A stretch of DNA of 64,000 bases from Neisseria arctica (GCF_022870905.1 NZ_CP091510.1:930001-994000), one strand, 5' to 3'; positions 19,802 through 27,415 are shown, counted from the stretch's first letter. Notes: generated by a model not told the origin, from the letters alone. Translations and numbers: made by a program.

Positions 19802-21003
19802 TTATCTTGCTCCTTAATAAAATTTTGAATGCGCTTGCCGATCCATCGCATGACTGGAACGACCATGCTGTTACCGATAGCCTTATAACGTAGGCCGTCC
19901 GGGCAATCTTCGGCGGGTTTGCCTCGCCACGGTATGCGTGTGTGGTCATCCGGGAATCCTTGTAGCCGCTCACACTCAACAGCGGTTAGCCGCCGTACTC
20001 GATACTTATCGGTTACGGCATGGACGCCGCTGGCAACCAGCGTGTAGGACTTGTTATCAGTAATTACGCCTATTCCAGCACAGCCCGACTGTCCGTTAGG
20101 ATTTTTATTTATAACGTTGGCGTTTACGCAGATTACGTTTGTCATGCCGTTGTGCTGGCAATCAAGCGTGTGTGCTTTGTCTGATACACAAGGGTCTTGG
20201 CGACCGTTGACTACAATTAAATCTGTGGCAGATTTAAAATCCCGCGCCTTAACTGTCGAGGACTTGTCGTCTTTAATGTAATGTCCAAAGCCCATCATTC
20301 TGTATGTTTGAGAGCTGCTACCAATTGTTCTGGTAGTTGTTTCCCTCGGCGTTCCGCCCGTCTCAAAATCCCCTCGCGCGCGTGCGCGCTCAAAAAGTAT
20401 TTCGGCAGGGGAGATATCTCCAGCACTTGCCACAAGAAAGATTCTTCGGCGTCGTTGGGGCACTCCGAAAAATTGAGCATCGAGTACGCGCCACGCGATT
20501 TTGCGGGATTGTCCAAACACACAACCAGCGTTTGTCCATCTTTTCCCTGCTGGTTCAAGCGGATGTTCTTCGCCGGCAAGTCCTGCCAAAAAACATCCAA
20601 AGGCGTTGTCTTTTGTAGACAAGACGCCTGGGACGTTCTCCCATACCAAGATGCAGGGCGGCTGTCCGTTTCCTGCCCGAATAGTGTCAATTGCATTTAA
20701 AATTCTCACTAGTACAAGTGTTAAATTTCCGCGCTCGTCATCCAAACTTTTTCTTTCACCAGCGACCGAAAATGCTTGGCATGGAGTTCCGCCGACCAAA
20801 ATATCAGGAGCAGCAATCTCGCCCGATAAAATCTTTGCTGGCAGCTTTGTCATGTCGCCAAGGTTAGGCACATTAGGCCAGTGATGCGCCAAGACTGCTG
20901 CTGGGAAAGGTTCAATCTCCGCAAACCAAGCTGGCTGCCAGCCTAGCGGCTCCCATGCCACGCTTGCGGCTTCTATCCCACTGCATACGCTGCCATAAAT
21001 CAT
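19798..21003 (-). CDS. DNA (cytosine-5) methyltransferase
   Basis: A 401-residue C5 methyltransferase with the conserved motifs in order: SAM-binding GSVCSGIEAAS (I), the catalytic GGTPCQAFSVAG (IV), VWENVPG (VI), QRRRRIFLV (VIII), and after a variable target-recognition region the C-terminal RRLTAVECERLQGFP (IX) and IGNSMVVPV (X). No restriction enzyme gene is nearby, so it is an orphan phage methylase, probably protecting phage DNA from host restriction. ATG 21003 has GGAG upstream. The target sequence cannot be read from the protein. Confidence 0.93.
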   Translation of the reverse strand: MIYGSVCSGIEAASVAWEPLGWQPAWFAEIEPFPAAVLAHHWPNVPNLGDMTKLPAKILSGEIAAPDILVGGTPCQAFSVAGERKSLDDERGNLTLVLVRILNAIDTIRAGNGQPPCILVWENVPGVLSTKDNAFGCFLAGLAGEEHPLEPAGKRWTNAGCVFGQSRKIAWRVLDAQFFGVPQRRRRIFLVASAGDISPAEILFERARARGDFETGGTPRETTTRTIGSSSQTYRMMGFGHYIKDDKSSTVKARDFKSATDLIVVNGRQDPCVSDKAHTLDCQHNGMTNVICVNANVINKNPNGQSGCAGIGVITDNKSYTLVASGVHAVTDKYRVRRLTAVECERLQGFPDDHTRIPWRGKPAEDCPDGLRYKAIGNSMVVPVMRWIGKRIQNFIKEQDK

Positions 21004-21020
21004 TCTTTGCTCCAAAATTA

Positions 21021-21049
21021 AAGCCGCTATCTTTTACGGATAACGGCTT
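21021..21049 (-). other. Intercistronic hairpin before the cytosine methyltransferase gene
   Basis: AAGCCGCTATC / GATAACGGCTT (one wobble), followed on the minus strand by TTTAATTTTGGAG, the ribosome site of the next gene. Terminator-like; see the finding on hairpin-ribosome-site units. Confidence 0.6.
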
Positions 21050-21085
21050 GCCAGTTTATTAATCGGCGGCGGTGCTGGTGTCGTA

Positions 21086-21349
21086 TCATTCATCACCGCC
21101 TTTCTTCTCACCACAAAACGGGCAGAAAGAATGCAGTAGCTTTTGCTTTTGCTTTACCGACTTTGTATTTCCATTCTTATAAGTCTTTTTTATTGAAAAA
21201 CTTAGATTTGAAAATGTAGACTTGTCCGAAAACTCGCCCCCTGATAGCGTAAATACTGCCTCTATCTTTGGATTTTCGTCTAAAACAAAACCTTTTTCTG
21301 CTAAGTTTTTAGCAAATTTATCTTGCAATTCATTAATACAATTACACAT
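21086..21349 (-). CDS. Hypothetical phage protein with a CPFCG zinc knuckle
   Basis: An 87-residue protein I cannot assign. It starts MCNCINELQDKFAKNL, has a central beta-rich part and ends in HSFCPFCGEKKGG. With the two N-terminal Cys the C-x2-C end could bind zinc. GGAGTAGGAA precedes the ATG. It lies in the left operon between the 238-residue protein and the methyltransferase. Confidence 0.65.
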   Translation of the reverse strand: MCNCINELQDKFAKNLAEKGFVLDENPKIEAVFTLSGGEFSDKSTFSNLSFSIKKTYKNGNTKSVKQKQKLLHSFCPFCGEKKGGDE

Positions 21350-21387
21350 TTCCTACTCCTAAATATTTTTCTGATTTTTTTGTCATA

Positions 21388-22104
21388 TCATGCCGCCTTT
21401 TCGGCCACTTGGCCTACTAAATCCAACATATCCAAGTAACGCTGTTTGCTTTTACGGACGGCCTGTAAATTGTCAGGCTCGGCCATGTTGGTAAAATCAC
21501 GCTCAAGTAAAAACAAGCTGCCAACAATACGGTAAAAGCAGATTTTTACATGCTCCACAATCAATCCGTATTTGGTTGACGCTTGGGTAAGGCTAAGGCC
21601 GTTTAAGATGTCTTTAACCATCTGTTTTAGCTGCTCCGGCTCGCCCATGATGGCCTTAAAAAGGTACTTGGAAACGTGATTACCTGCTACGCTCCCGGCA
21701 TCTGTATAGGCTTTTACCGTGTATTGCCCGATCGAGTTGCAGAAGTAGTTTATAAGCGCAATCAGGTTTTTAAAGTATTCCCGACGCTCTGCCTCTGTCG
21801 TCTTGGCATCTACATCATAATCCTGCATCTGCTTTAGGCAGCGATCGTGCATTTTAATCAGCAGCGGATTGTTTACTTGCCGTGCGAAAACCAAGATGGT
21901 GTCGCACAATACGCGGATATTATGGAACGCGCTTTTGCTGTTGTAGGCCAGTAAAGATTGCAGATTAACTCGGCAATAAAGCTCAATGTCTATCTGCTCG
22001 TCTTTGTTTGGCTTAATACCGCCGCCACGGTAAATCATGCTAATTATGCCTTGTGATGGCAGGGGGCTTTTGTTTGGATTATATTTTTTAGTGCGTTTAG
22101 CCAT
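21388..22104 (-). CDS. Hypothetical phage protein, largely helical
   Basis: A 238-residue protein of unknown function. The N-terminus is basic (MAKRTKKYNPNKS), the middle is helical, and residues near 175-200 (LNGLSLTQASTKYGLIVEHVKICFYRIVGSLF) read like a helix-turn-helix, so DNA binding is possible. GAGG precedes the ATG. It follows the KOW-like gene by three bases in the left operon. Confidence 0.7.
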   Translation of the reverse strand: MAKRTKKYNPNKSPLPSQGIISMIYRGGGIKPNKDEQIDIELYCRVNLQSLLAYNSKSAFHNIRVLCDTILVFARQVNNPLLIKMHDRCLKQMQDYDVDAKTTEAERREYFKNLIALINYFCNSIGQYTVKAYTDAGSVAGNHVSKYLFKAIMGEPEQLKQMVKDILNGLSLTQASTKYGLIVEHVKICFYRIVGSLFLLERDFTNMAEPDNLQAVRKSKQRYLDMLDLVGQVAEKAA

Positions 22105-22107
22105 TTT

Positions 22108-22488
22108 TTAATCCTCTTTGGCCTGTGGTAGCGGCTGCCAGTAAACAACTTTGGCATACCCATCTTCCTCGCATTTAAAGAACATCTTTCCGTTTTCTTT
22201 AAATACCTCGGAAACCGTTACATCGCCGCTTTCGGTCTGCACAATCACTTCCGCTTGGTCTTCGTAGACGTCTTCCGGGTCTTCTGCGCCAATCCAAGCG
22301 TATTGCGGATGGCGAGAAACCAGCTCTAGATATTTACGCTCGATTACATATGAATAATTTTCAGATGCAATGCGGCATAACGAATAAGCATCTCTTTGCA
22401 CAACAAAGATGTTCATTGGCTCCGTGTTGAATATTTCATTTTTAGTGTCAATTACACGAACTAAATCGCCAAAATTAAACTTAGCCAT
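22108..22488 (-). CDS. Hypothetical phage protein with KOW/SH3-like N-terminus
   Basis: A 126-residue acidic protein. Its start, AKFNFGDLVRVIDTKNEIF, resembles a small SH3/KOW-like barrel, and the C-terminal part is also beta-rich (AEVIVQTESGDVTVSEVF). The neighbouring upstream protein begins in the same way (SFRKGDLVKILSEIDG), so the two may be distant paralogues. I chose the ATG at 22488 with GGAG seven bases upstream; it overlaps the previous gene by eight bases. Confidence 0.6.
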   Translation of the reverse strand: MAKFNFGDLVRVIDTKNEIFNTEPMNIFVVQRDAYSLCRIASENYSYVIERKYLELVSRHPQYAWIGAEDPEDVYEDQAEVIVQTESGDVTVSEVFKENGKMFFKCEEDGYAKVVYWQPLPQAKED

Positions 22489-22843
22489 TTTCATACTCCA
22501 TCGCTTCATCAATCGCATCACGGATTTCTTTAAAATTTTTATGCGCCATGTTGGCCGGCGCAAACCCATAGCCGTTATAAATAACTTGGCATGGCTGCTC
22601 TTCTAACATTGCTTTTTCTAACCAATCAAGCCGAACTGTGTCGGGGTGCGGAATAAGCTCTAAATCTTCGGCTTTATATTCATTTAAGCCAAATTCGTCA
22701 TAATCGCCATGTTCGCTTGGGCATGTTGCCCATACTTGGACAAATTTCCCGTCATCAGAAACATCGATTACAACACCTGTTGCCGAACCATCTATTTCAG
22801 ATAAAATTTTTACAAGGTCGCCCTTGCGGAATGAATTACTCAT
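22481..22843 (-). CDS. Hypothetical phage protein with KOW/SH3-like N-terminus
   Basis: A 120-residue protein starting MSNSFRKGDLVKILSE with a Gly-Val-Val-Ile-Asp-Val strand typical of small SH3-like barrels; the C-terminal third is helical (KNFKEIRDAIDEAMEYENG). Function unknown. GAGGAAGAT precedes the ATG, itself preceded by a GCCGCC/GGCGGC hairpin. Confidence 0.6.
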   Translation of the reverse strand: MSNSFRKGDLVKILSEIDGSATGVVIDVSDDGKFVQVWATCPSEHGDYDEFGLNEYKAEDLELIPHPDTVRLDWLEKAMLEEQPCQVIYNGYGFAPANMAHKNFKEIRDAIDEAMEYENG

Positions 22844-22862
22844 ATCTTCCTCGCTCAAAAAT

Positions 22863-22882
22863 AAGCCGCCTGAATCGGCGGC
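22863..22882 (-). other. Intercistronic hairpin
   Basis: GCCGCC and GGCGGC around a six-base loop, followed on the minus strand by TTATTTTT and the GAGGAAG ribosome site of the next gene. Confidence 0.6.
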
Positions 22883-22946
22883 GGATAATACGCTCAAGAA
22901 TCAATTGCCCAATGACTAGGGCTAGTCTGATAATGTCGGGCATGGT

Positions 22947-23093
22947 TTATCGCTTTTTCTTGCGTTGGTTTTTCGGGCGGCGGAATGGTTGGTAATTCTC
23001 GGGCTTGTATTTGCTTTCGATTGGCTTTGGTTCCGCTGGTTTGCGCTCCAAGGCCTCTTTAATATGATTTAATACTTTGCGTAGGCTGTTCAT
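22947..23093 (-). CDS. Small basic phage protein (48 residues)
   Basis: Reads MNSLRKVLNHIKEALERKP, then a Pro- and Lys-rich tail ending RPKNQRKKKR. The helix plus highly basic tail could bind nucleic acid. GGGA lies upstream. It fills the only gap between ssb and the KOW-like genes in an otherwise tightly packed operon, which supports it as a real gene. Unknown function. Confidence 0.5.
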   Translation of the reverse strand: MNSLRKVLNHIKEALERKPAEPKPIESKYKPENYQPFRRPKNQRKKKR

Positions 23094-23110
23094 TTTTCAT
23101 TCCCAAATAA

Positions 23111-23131
23111 AAGCCCTGCATGGAGCAGGGC
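23111..23131 (-). other. Intercistronic hairpin after ssb
   Basis: GCCCTGC / GCAGGGC with a five-base loop, then TTTTATTT and GGGA on the minus strand. Confidence 0.6.
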
Positions 23132-23142
23132 GGGGTTAAATG

Positions 23143-23565
23143 TCAGAATGGTATGTCGTCATCAATATCATCGTGCGGTTTAGATTGGACGCCATTTTGC
23201 TGTTGCGCTTGGTGCGGCGGCTCTTCTGATTGGCCGTCATTTTTTCCGCCAATCATTTTCATTTGATCGCAGATGATATCGTATGCGGTGCGCTCGATAC
23301 CGTCTTTACCGGTGTACTTGCGGCTTTGGATTTTGCCCTCAAGGTAAACCAAGCTGCCTGTATGCAAATATTGCCCGGCGATTTCAGCCAGCTTGCGGTA
23401 AATGGTGATATTGTGCCATTCGGTGCGTGTTTGCTTTTGGCCGTTGGAATCTTTCCAGCTTTCGTCCGTGGCTACGGAAAAATTGCATACGGCATCACCG
23501 TTGGGCATATATCGAGTTTCAGGGTCTCGGCCTAAGCGGCCTATTAGGGTTACTTTGTTCAGCAT
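23143..23565 (-). CDS. ssb: Single-stranded DNA-binding protein
   Basis: A 140-residue SSB with the complete OB fold (MLNKVTLIGRLGRDPETRYM, TEWHNITIYRKLAEIAGQYL, VYLEGKIQSRKYTGKDG) and the acidic interaction tip DDDIPF. It is a phage-borne copy: it overlaps the exonuclease gene by seven bases and follows bet and yqaJ, the usual recombination set. Confidence 0.95.
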   Translation of the reverse strand: MLNKVTLIGRLGRDPETRYMPNGDAVCNFSVATDESWKDSNGQKQTRTEWHNITIYRKLAEIAGQYLHTGSLVYLEGKIQSRKYTGKDGIERTAYDIICDQMKMIGGKNDGQSEEPPHQAQQQNGVQSKPHDDIDDDIPF

Positions 23566-24170
23566 TTTTCTTCCAATTCTTTAATTTGTTGTTCCAATTC
23601 ACCCAAGAAACTTACAACCTCGGTTTCAATTTCTTGGATTAAGTCATCATCTCGATTTATGCGTATGCACTTGTAGGATAGGTGTTCAGGCAGACGGTCG
23701 TCATAACTCACAAAGTCGCACCATTTTCGCCCCGTGCAGGCCATTTGCCATTGCATTTGATAAAAATATTCATCTTTGGGCTTTGAGTTTTTCAAAAACC
23801 CAATATGAACGGCTGTTGTTGGGCATTTAATTTCCACAAGTCCGTCAGGATATACAAGGCCGTCCGGGCTTGCGCCGCTCCCTGTAATTTCAGGGTGCTG
23901 AATAAAGCCTATCTCGCTCACGTCATTACCGGTTTCGATGATGTAGATTGCCCGTGCTTTCGGCTCTAAATCGCGGCCATGCTGAAGGCTTCGGCTGTTT
24001 ACTGATTCGCTTGGGCTATTAGTTAGGCGCTCGCAAAGAAGTTTGTTTAAATAATCTTCACGCGCCTTGTAGTATTGGCCGTTTCTGCCTTTTGCGGCAA
24101 CGGCATAAACCATGCTTGCTGTAACCTTGCCAGCCCTAGCGGAAAACCATTCGTCTGTGCGTTGTTCCAT
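23559..24170 (-). CDS. YqaJ-family recombination exonuclease (lambda Exo-like)
   Basis: A 203-residue 5'-3' exonuclease of the PD-(D/E)XK superfamily. The motifs are RTDEWFSARAGKVTAS, HGRDLEPKAR, the catalytic SPDGLVYPDGLVEIKCP (Asp, then Glu-x-Lys) and YFYQMQWQMACTG. It supplies single strands for annealing by Bet. It lies directly downstream of bet, separated only by an uptake-sequence hairpin, and overlaps ssb. Confidence 0.9.
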   Translation of the reverse strand: MEQRTDEWFSARAGKVTASMVYAVAAKGRNGQYYKAREDYLNKLLCERLTNSPSESVNSRSLQHGRDLEPKARAIYIIETGNDVSEIGFIQHPEITGSGASPDGLVYPDGLVEIKCPTTAVHIGFLKNSKPKDEYFYQMQWQMACTGRKWCDFVSYDDRLPEHLSYKCIRINRDDDLIQEIETEVVSFLGELEQQIKELEEKC

Positions 24171-24183
24171 GTTTTTTCCTTTT

Positions 24184-24209
24184 AGGCCGTCTGAAAATTC
24201 AAACGGCCT
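24184..24209 (-). terminator. Uptake-sequence hairpin between bet and the exonuclease gene
   Basis: AGGCCGTCTGAA against TTCAAACGGCCT. On the minus strand it is followed directly by AAAAGGAAAAAAC and the exonuclease ATG, so it may attenuate rather than end transcription. Confidence 0.6.
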
Positions 24210-24213
24210 ATTG

Positions 24214-25029
24214 CTACTCTACAACTTCAGCGGTGACGGTGTTTTCAGCAACTGCTTTCAGTCGCTCCATTTCGTCAACGCCTAAAATATTTCTACTTTC
24301 TCTGCCGATGGATTTAAGCCAATCTCGCAATTCATCTACGCCGCGCATAGCTACTGTCTCTCCTGTTGCGATAAGCTCGGCGCGCTCGTTGCTGTTTGTG
24401 TCGCCGCGGAAAGGGCTTACTTCGGCTTCGGAAACGCCGTCATTGGCATCTTTAATGCGCTCGGCTTCGTCCTCGTCATATATTCCGGTAAAACCAAATG
24501 CCAAGCGTGCTGCCTGAATCATTGCCTTATGTCTATGCATTCGTTTGGTATGTGATTGCCAAGGGCCGGTTACATCGCCATATTTGGTTTTAAATGGCGG
24601 GCGGTACACTTCGTCTAAGTATTCACGGGCAACAATCGGGTGGCTGCGGTCTTTGCGGTAAATAACACACTCTACCCATTCATGGGCTTTTGATTTCGCC
24701 CCTTCGGGCTGCGTCATTTCTGAAGAATAATTAAATTCCATGCCGTCAAATTTTTCATGGCGGTTAATAATGCTTGCCCAACCATCAACGCCGACAACAG
24801 GAGTAATGCCGTTGGATTTATCAGGGAATGCGTAAATCTCTTTTGTAAACGGGTTTAAGGCGTGTTGTGCAGCAACAATCATTAAAGCATTAAACTGTTC
24901 GTTTGTTGCTTCACCTTTAAATACCGTGGCTTTGAGTGTGCTGATTAATTCAGCCGGGTTCCCGGGAATATTGAATTTTTCGGCTAGTGTTAGTGCCTGT
25001 TTTTCGGCAATTGTTAATTCTTTGCTCAT
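24214..25029 (-). CDS. bet: Bet/RecT-type single-strand annealing protein
   Basis: A 271-residue phage recombination protein. Typical Bet stretches are FNALMIVAAQHALNPFTKEIYAF, PVVGVDGWASIINRH, YRKDRSHPIVAREYLDEV and RMHRHKAMIQAARLAFGF. It anneals complementary strands together with the YqaJ exonuclease. The C-terminus has a helical tail (MERLKAVAENTVTAEVVE). GGAGTAAGACA precedes the ATG. Confidence 0.92.
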   Translation of the reverse strand: MSKELTIAEKQALTLAEKFNIPGNPAELISTLKATVFKGEATNEQFNALMIVAAQHALNPFTKEIYAFPDKSNGITPVVGVDGWASIINRHEKFDGMEFNYSSEMTQPEGAKSKAHEWVECVIYRKDRSHPIVAREYLDEVYRPPFKTKYGDVTGPWQSHTKRMHRHKAMIQAARLAFGFTGIYDEDEAERIKDANDGVSEAEVSPFRGDTNSNERAELIATGETVAMRGVDELRDWLKSIGRESRNILGVDEMERLKAVAENTVTAEVVE

Positions 25030-25047
25030 TGTCTTACTCCAAAATTA

Positions 25048-25068
25048 AAGCCGCTCAATCGGCGGCTT
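25048..25068 (-). other. Intercistronic hairpin before bet
   Basis: AAGCCGC / GCGGCTT, then TTTAATTTTGGAG and the bet start on the minus strand; same layout as at 21021. Confidence 0.6.
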
Positions 25069-25219
25069 GGGTAGGGTGGATTAAAGCTGCATCTTTCCCG
25101 TAAATCTCACGGATAAGCAGCTTTACAATTTGCTTTGTAGCACTTTCTGAAAATGTTGTTTGCGTCCTGCCTTGCTCTATCACAAGGCACTTGTTTTTCA
25201 CCATAAAGGTGGTTTTCAT
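25055..25219 (-). CDS. Small hypothetical phage protein (54 residues)
   Basis: Reads MKTTFMVKNKCLVIEQGRTQ and ends in GKDAALIHPTQAAD. No family recognised. GAGG precedes the ATG at 25219. It follows the lipoprotein-like gene by seven bases; its end overlaps the hairpin that precedes bet. Confidence 0.5.
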   Translation of the reverse strand: MKTTFMVKNKCLVIEQGRTQTTFSESATKQIVKLLIREIYGKDAALIHPTQAAD

Positions 25220-25226
25220 ATCAACC

Positions 25227-25481
25227 TCACTTATACGCTTCCGCATCACCACGGAAGAATTGATAATCCATCTGCTCGTATTGCTTCAGGGCTTCGATTT
25301 CTGCCGCCCGTGCTGCGCTTTCAAGCGCGTTTAGACGCTCGGCAGTATCATCGGTAGGCTTGGGTGTGATTACCTCGTATTTACGCTCTAAGGCTGCTTG
25401 CTGGTCGCAGCTCGTAGGCGTAAAGCTAACGCAGCCGAACATTAAAAAAGCCGCTATTGCGGCAATTGTTGTGTTTTGCAT
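25227..25481 (-). CDS. Small phage lipoprotein
   Basis: An 84-residue protein with a short signal peptide and lipobox FLMFGC (Cys17), then a helical, Ala/Glu-rich domain (TAERLNALESAARAAEIEALKQYEQ) likely to form a coiled coil. It is expressed from the early left operon, so it could act at the envelope during infection, for example in exclusion, but nothing in the sequence proves that. It overlaps the upstream gene by 28 bases. Confidence 0.6.
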   Translation of the reverse strand: MQNTTIAAIAAFLMFGCVSFTPTSCDQQAALERKYEVITPKPTDDTAERLNALESAARAAEIEALKQYEQMDYQFFRGDAEAYK

Positions 25482-25678
25482 AAGTCCTCCTGCTCTCGGC
25501 AGTATTGGGCTGCTTCTTCCATTGTTCCGAAAACTTTTAAGCCAATAAATTTACGGTCACGAATTGTGTAAATACTTTTGTTTTTATTGACAAAGCATTT
25601 GCCGTTATCGTGGTAGTAGCCGGCAGTCCATTGTCCGGATTTTGTCCGTTTGTAAGAAAATGATGCGATCGGTTTCAT
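25454..25678 (-). CDS. Hypothetical phage protein (74 residues)
   Basis: Begins MKPIASFSYKRTKSGQWTAG and has an antiparallel strand pattern (KSIYTIRDRKFIGLKVF) followed by a helix (TMEEAAQYCREQEDLC). Unknown. Start and previous stop overlap as ATGA, indicating translational coupling to the membrane-protein gene upstream. Confidence 0.55.
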   Translation of the reverse strand: MKPIASFSYKRTKSGQWTAGYYHDNGKCFVNKNKSIYTIRDRKFIGLKVFGTMEEAAQYCREQEDLCKTQQLPQ

Positions 25679-25947
25679 GATGCCCGCCCCATAATAAATC
25701 CGACAAATACGGCCAAAATAGCCATTAAAGGAACAATCCATGTTAAGGCCGCTGATTGTGCTTGATAGCTTTGAATCAGATTATCACGCTCTTCTTCAAT
25801 AATTTCAGCCGCCTTTTGCGCTCGGAATCGTGCAAATTCCAAGGCTTCTTGTTGCCCTAAAATTTTAATGTCGGATTGGTACTGTCGCTCGATATGCTCT
25901 CTGGCGTCTTTATCAGATACCCCCGCAAGTATTTGATTAATTGTCAT
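25675..25947 (-). CDS. Phage coiled-coil protein with C-terminal membrane anchor
   Basis: A 90-residue protein with a long helix rich in Gln, Glu and Arg (residues 12-66) and one C-terminal membrane segment (LTWIVPLMAILAVFVGFIMG). Topology would place the coiled coil in the cytoplasm. Function unknown. Ribosome site GGAGAGAGACC abuts the ATG, the same sequence as before the gene at 26586. Confidence 0.6.
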   Translation of the reverse strand: MTINQILAGVSDKDAREHIERQYQSDIKILGQQEALEFARFRAQKAAEIIEEERDNLIQSYQAQSAALTWIVPLMAILAVFVGFIMGRAS

Positions 25948-25965
25948 GGTCTCTCTCCTGTTAAA

Positions 25966-26011
25966 AATCGCTTACTGAAGCCGTCTAAGCTAAACGGCTT
26001 GATAAACAATC
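25966..26011 (-). promoter_or_regulatory. Leader hairpin before the coiled-coil membrane protein gene
   Basis: AAGCCGTCTA against TAAACGGCTT with extended flanks, directly upstream of the GGAGAGAG ribosome site. It is a diverged copy of the hairpin at 26602-26647. Confidence 0.5.
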
Positions 26012-26130
26012 TAAGGCTGCTTAGGCCAGCCAATCCGCCACCGCCTCGGGAAAGGATGAAATGCCGATCAATAGCTGCCGCTGTTATCCCTCACCTGCGG
26101 CTGGAGGCCACATCATGAATGACTGCATAG

Positions 26131-26197
26131 CAAAGCGTGTAGGCTCTCGCAGTTTCCGGGTAGCTATCCCGTTGGCCGCTAGCTCTGCCACGCTTTG
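26131..26197. other. Folded element of unknown type (possible structured RNA)
   Basis: A perfect 9-bp outer stem CAAAGCGTG / CACGCTTTG encloses 49 bases with an inner CGGG-tagctat-CCCG hairpin and a further GGC/GCC pairing. It lies in a gene-free stretch of about 240 bases in the left operon. It does not read as a tRNA. Strand of action is unknown. Confidence 0.4.
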
Positions 26198-26221
26198 ATA
26201 TGCCGTCTTAGACGGCCTTGG

Positions 26222-26305
26222 TTACATTGCCTGAATTACCCCCGCTATCAGGGCAGGGACAAAAATAACGGCTGCGATTGCAGCCCCTTTTAAATACTCT
26301 TTCAT
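26222..26305 (-). CDS. Small membrane protein (27 residues)
   Basis: MKEYLKGAAIAAVIFVPALIAGVIQAM: a short charged start, then one membrane-spanning helix. Its ATG overlaps the stop codon of the gene upstream as ATGA, the coupling used elsewhere in this operon, which argues for a real gene despite the size. Function unknown. Confidence 0.5.
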   Translation of the reverse strand: MKEYLKGAAIAAVIFVPALIAGVIQAM

Positions 26306-26586
26306 GCCAAATTCCTTTTCCAATAATCAAGGATTTCTGCTTTTTCGCTATCCGTGTAGTCTTGGTCGTTACCCCAAAACTCGGCCATAGCGATTTGCTC
26401 TAATTCGTCTTCCGGCGTCGGTTCGTCTAAATCCCCACAATCCAATAGATGATTGTCGTAGTCTTTTGCTTCGGCAAGCCAAAACGCCCGTACTTTCTGC
26501 GCTTCAATTTCCGCCCAATCATCTATTGCTTGGCGGCGGTCTGCTTCTCGATAGTAGGCTGTCATGCCCCAGTCGATGTTGTTCAT
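26302..26586 (-). CDS. Acidic hypothetical phage protein, first gene of the left operon
   Basis: A 94-residue strongly acidic protein (DEPTPEDELEQIAMAEFWGND in part) beginning MNNIDWGMTAYYREADRR. No family recognised. The position, first after the left operator/promoter region, is where lambda has N, but N-type proteins are basic and this one is not. GGAGAGAGAACC precedes the ATG at 26586. Confidence 0.6.
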   Translation of the reverse strand: MNNIDWGMTAYYREADRRQAIDDWAEIEAQKVRAFWLAEAKDYDNHLLDCGDLDEPTPEDELEQIAMAEFWGNDQDYTDSEKAEILDYWKRNLA

Positions 26587-26601
26587 GGTTCTCTCTCCCA
26601 A

Positions 26602-26647
26602 AATCACTTACTAAGGCCGTCTGAATCAAACGGCCTGATAAGTAATC
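26602..26647 (-). promoter_or_regulatory. Leader hairpin with uptake sequence before the first left-operon gene
   Basis: GGCCGTCTGA against TCAAACGGCC extended by ATCACTTACT / AGTAAT flanks gives a long imperfect stem ending at the GGAGAGAGAACC ribosome site. Confidence 0.55.
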
Positions 26648-26814
26648 TTTTTGCCTCGCGGTATCCTATGTTCCTCCGCAGTTTTGTATTGGCTGCCTGC
26701 TAGGGCTTATCGGCCTTGCCCCCCAGCTCTCTAACTGGGCTTGACCGTTTTATATACCGCTAGGTCTTGGCTCGGTGCGGTGTATTGCTGTGTTTTGCTG
26801 CTATGGGTGTATTT
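26648..26814. other. Untranslated leader of the left operon
   Basis: Gene-free stretch between the left operators and the first gene. It holds a CCCAG-(8)-CTGGG hairpin near 26722 and may contain antitermination sites; I see no lambda-like boxB. Confidence 0.35.
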
Positions 26815-26890
26815 AAACATAGCGTTTAATAAAATGCAAACGATTTGTTTAAATAATTTGTTTAAAATTATGAAACATATTGTTTAGTAA
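26815..26890. promoter_or_regulatory. Left operator region with candidate left promoter
   Basis: Repeats of an AAAC-centred site: AAACATAGCGTTTAATAA (26815-26832), AAACGATTTGTTTAAATAA (26838-26856) and AAACATATTGTTTAGTAA (26873-26890). They match sites next to cI/cro at 29184. A minus-strand promoter candidate (TTGCAT, 17 bases, TTAAAT) overlaps the first site. Confidence 0.65.
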
Positions 26891-26926
26891 AAGAAAAAAC
26901 TTTGATTGACTGTGAAGTCAGGGCAA

Positions 26927-26950
26927 CAAAAAAGCCGCACTAGGCGGCTT
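26927..26950 (-). terminator. Terminator after the toxin/antitoxin-like cassette
   Basis: On the minus strand AAGCCGCC-TAGT-GCGGCTTTTTTG. It separates the cassette at 26990-28324 from the left operator. Confidence 0.8.
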
Positions 26951-26989
26951 GAGAGTGAAAGAAAACCCGCATGGGGCGGGTTGATTTAT

Positions 26990-27415
26990 TTATGAGGTAC
27001 TTACAAAAGTCATGTGTCTGCTTTCTGCCAAGACAGTGTTGCCGGCCTTTAAGCATACATGAACTTTCTGTTCATGTTCGACCTGAAATCCATTGATGGT
27101 TTGGTTGAACATGAATGTAAACGATTCTGGTGTATTTTGCTGTGGCAGTTGTTCAATATCAACTGGTGGTGCTTCTATGGCTGAAAGGAGTTCACCATTC
27201 AGTAACACCTCCATTTGTAATGGTTGATTTGCTAATTCTTTTATCTGCTGTAGTGATAGGGCAAAAGCAGCAACAAATGCCAGTTTACCAATAATGACCT
27301 TGGGCGCAGGAATGGGGTAAATATCATTGTAAACGCCAATCAGGCTGTATTTATTGGGGTCGGCATGGATGATCATATCATCACAATACTGAACGTTGAA
27401 TGAAATTGGCGTCAT
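26990..27415 (-). CDS. Hypothetical phage protein, third gene of toxin/antitoxin-like cassette
   Basis: A 141-residue protein, mostly beta, starting MTPISFNVQYCDDMIIHAD. It resembles small proteins seen beside repressor genes in prophages (DUF6941-like), but I cannot confirm this. Its ATG overlaps the stop of the XRE protein (ATGA), so the three genes 28324-26990 form one coupled unit ending in a terminator. Confidence 0.55.
   Translation of the reverse strand: MTPISFNVQYCDDMIIHADPNKYSLIGVYNDIYPIPAPKVIIGKLAFVAAFALSLQQIKELANQPLQMEVLLNGELLSAIEAPPVDIEQLPQQNTPESFTFMFNQTINGFQVEHEQKVHVCLKAGNTVLAESRHMTFVSTS

Noticed and set aside
22841..22943. 35-codon minus-strand frame (MPDIIRLALVIGQLILERII...)
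   Set aside because: It has no ribosome site and its second half is the sequence of an intercistronic hairpin plus the next gene's ribosome site.
26131..26197. tRNA
   Set aside because: It has a closing stem and an inner hairpin but no D- or T-arm consensus and no CCA-type end.
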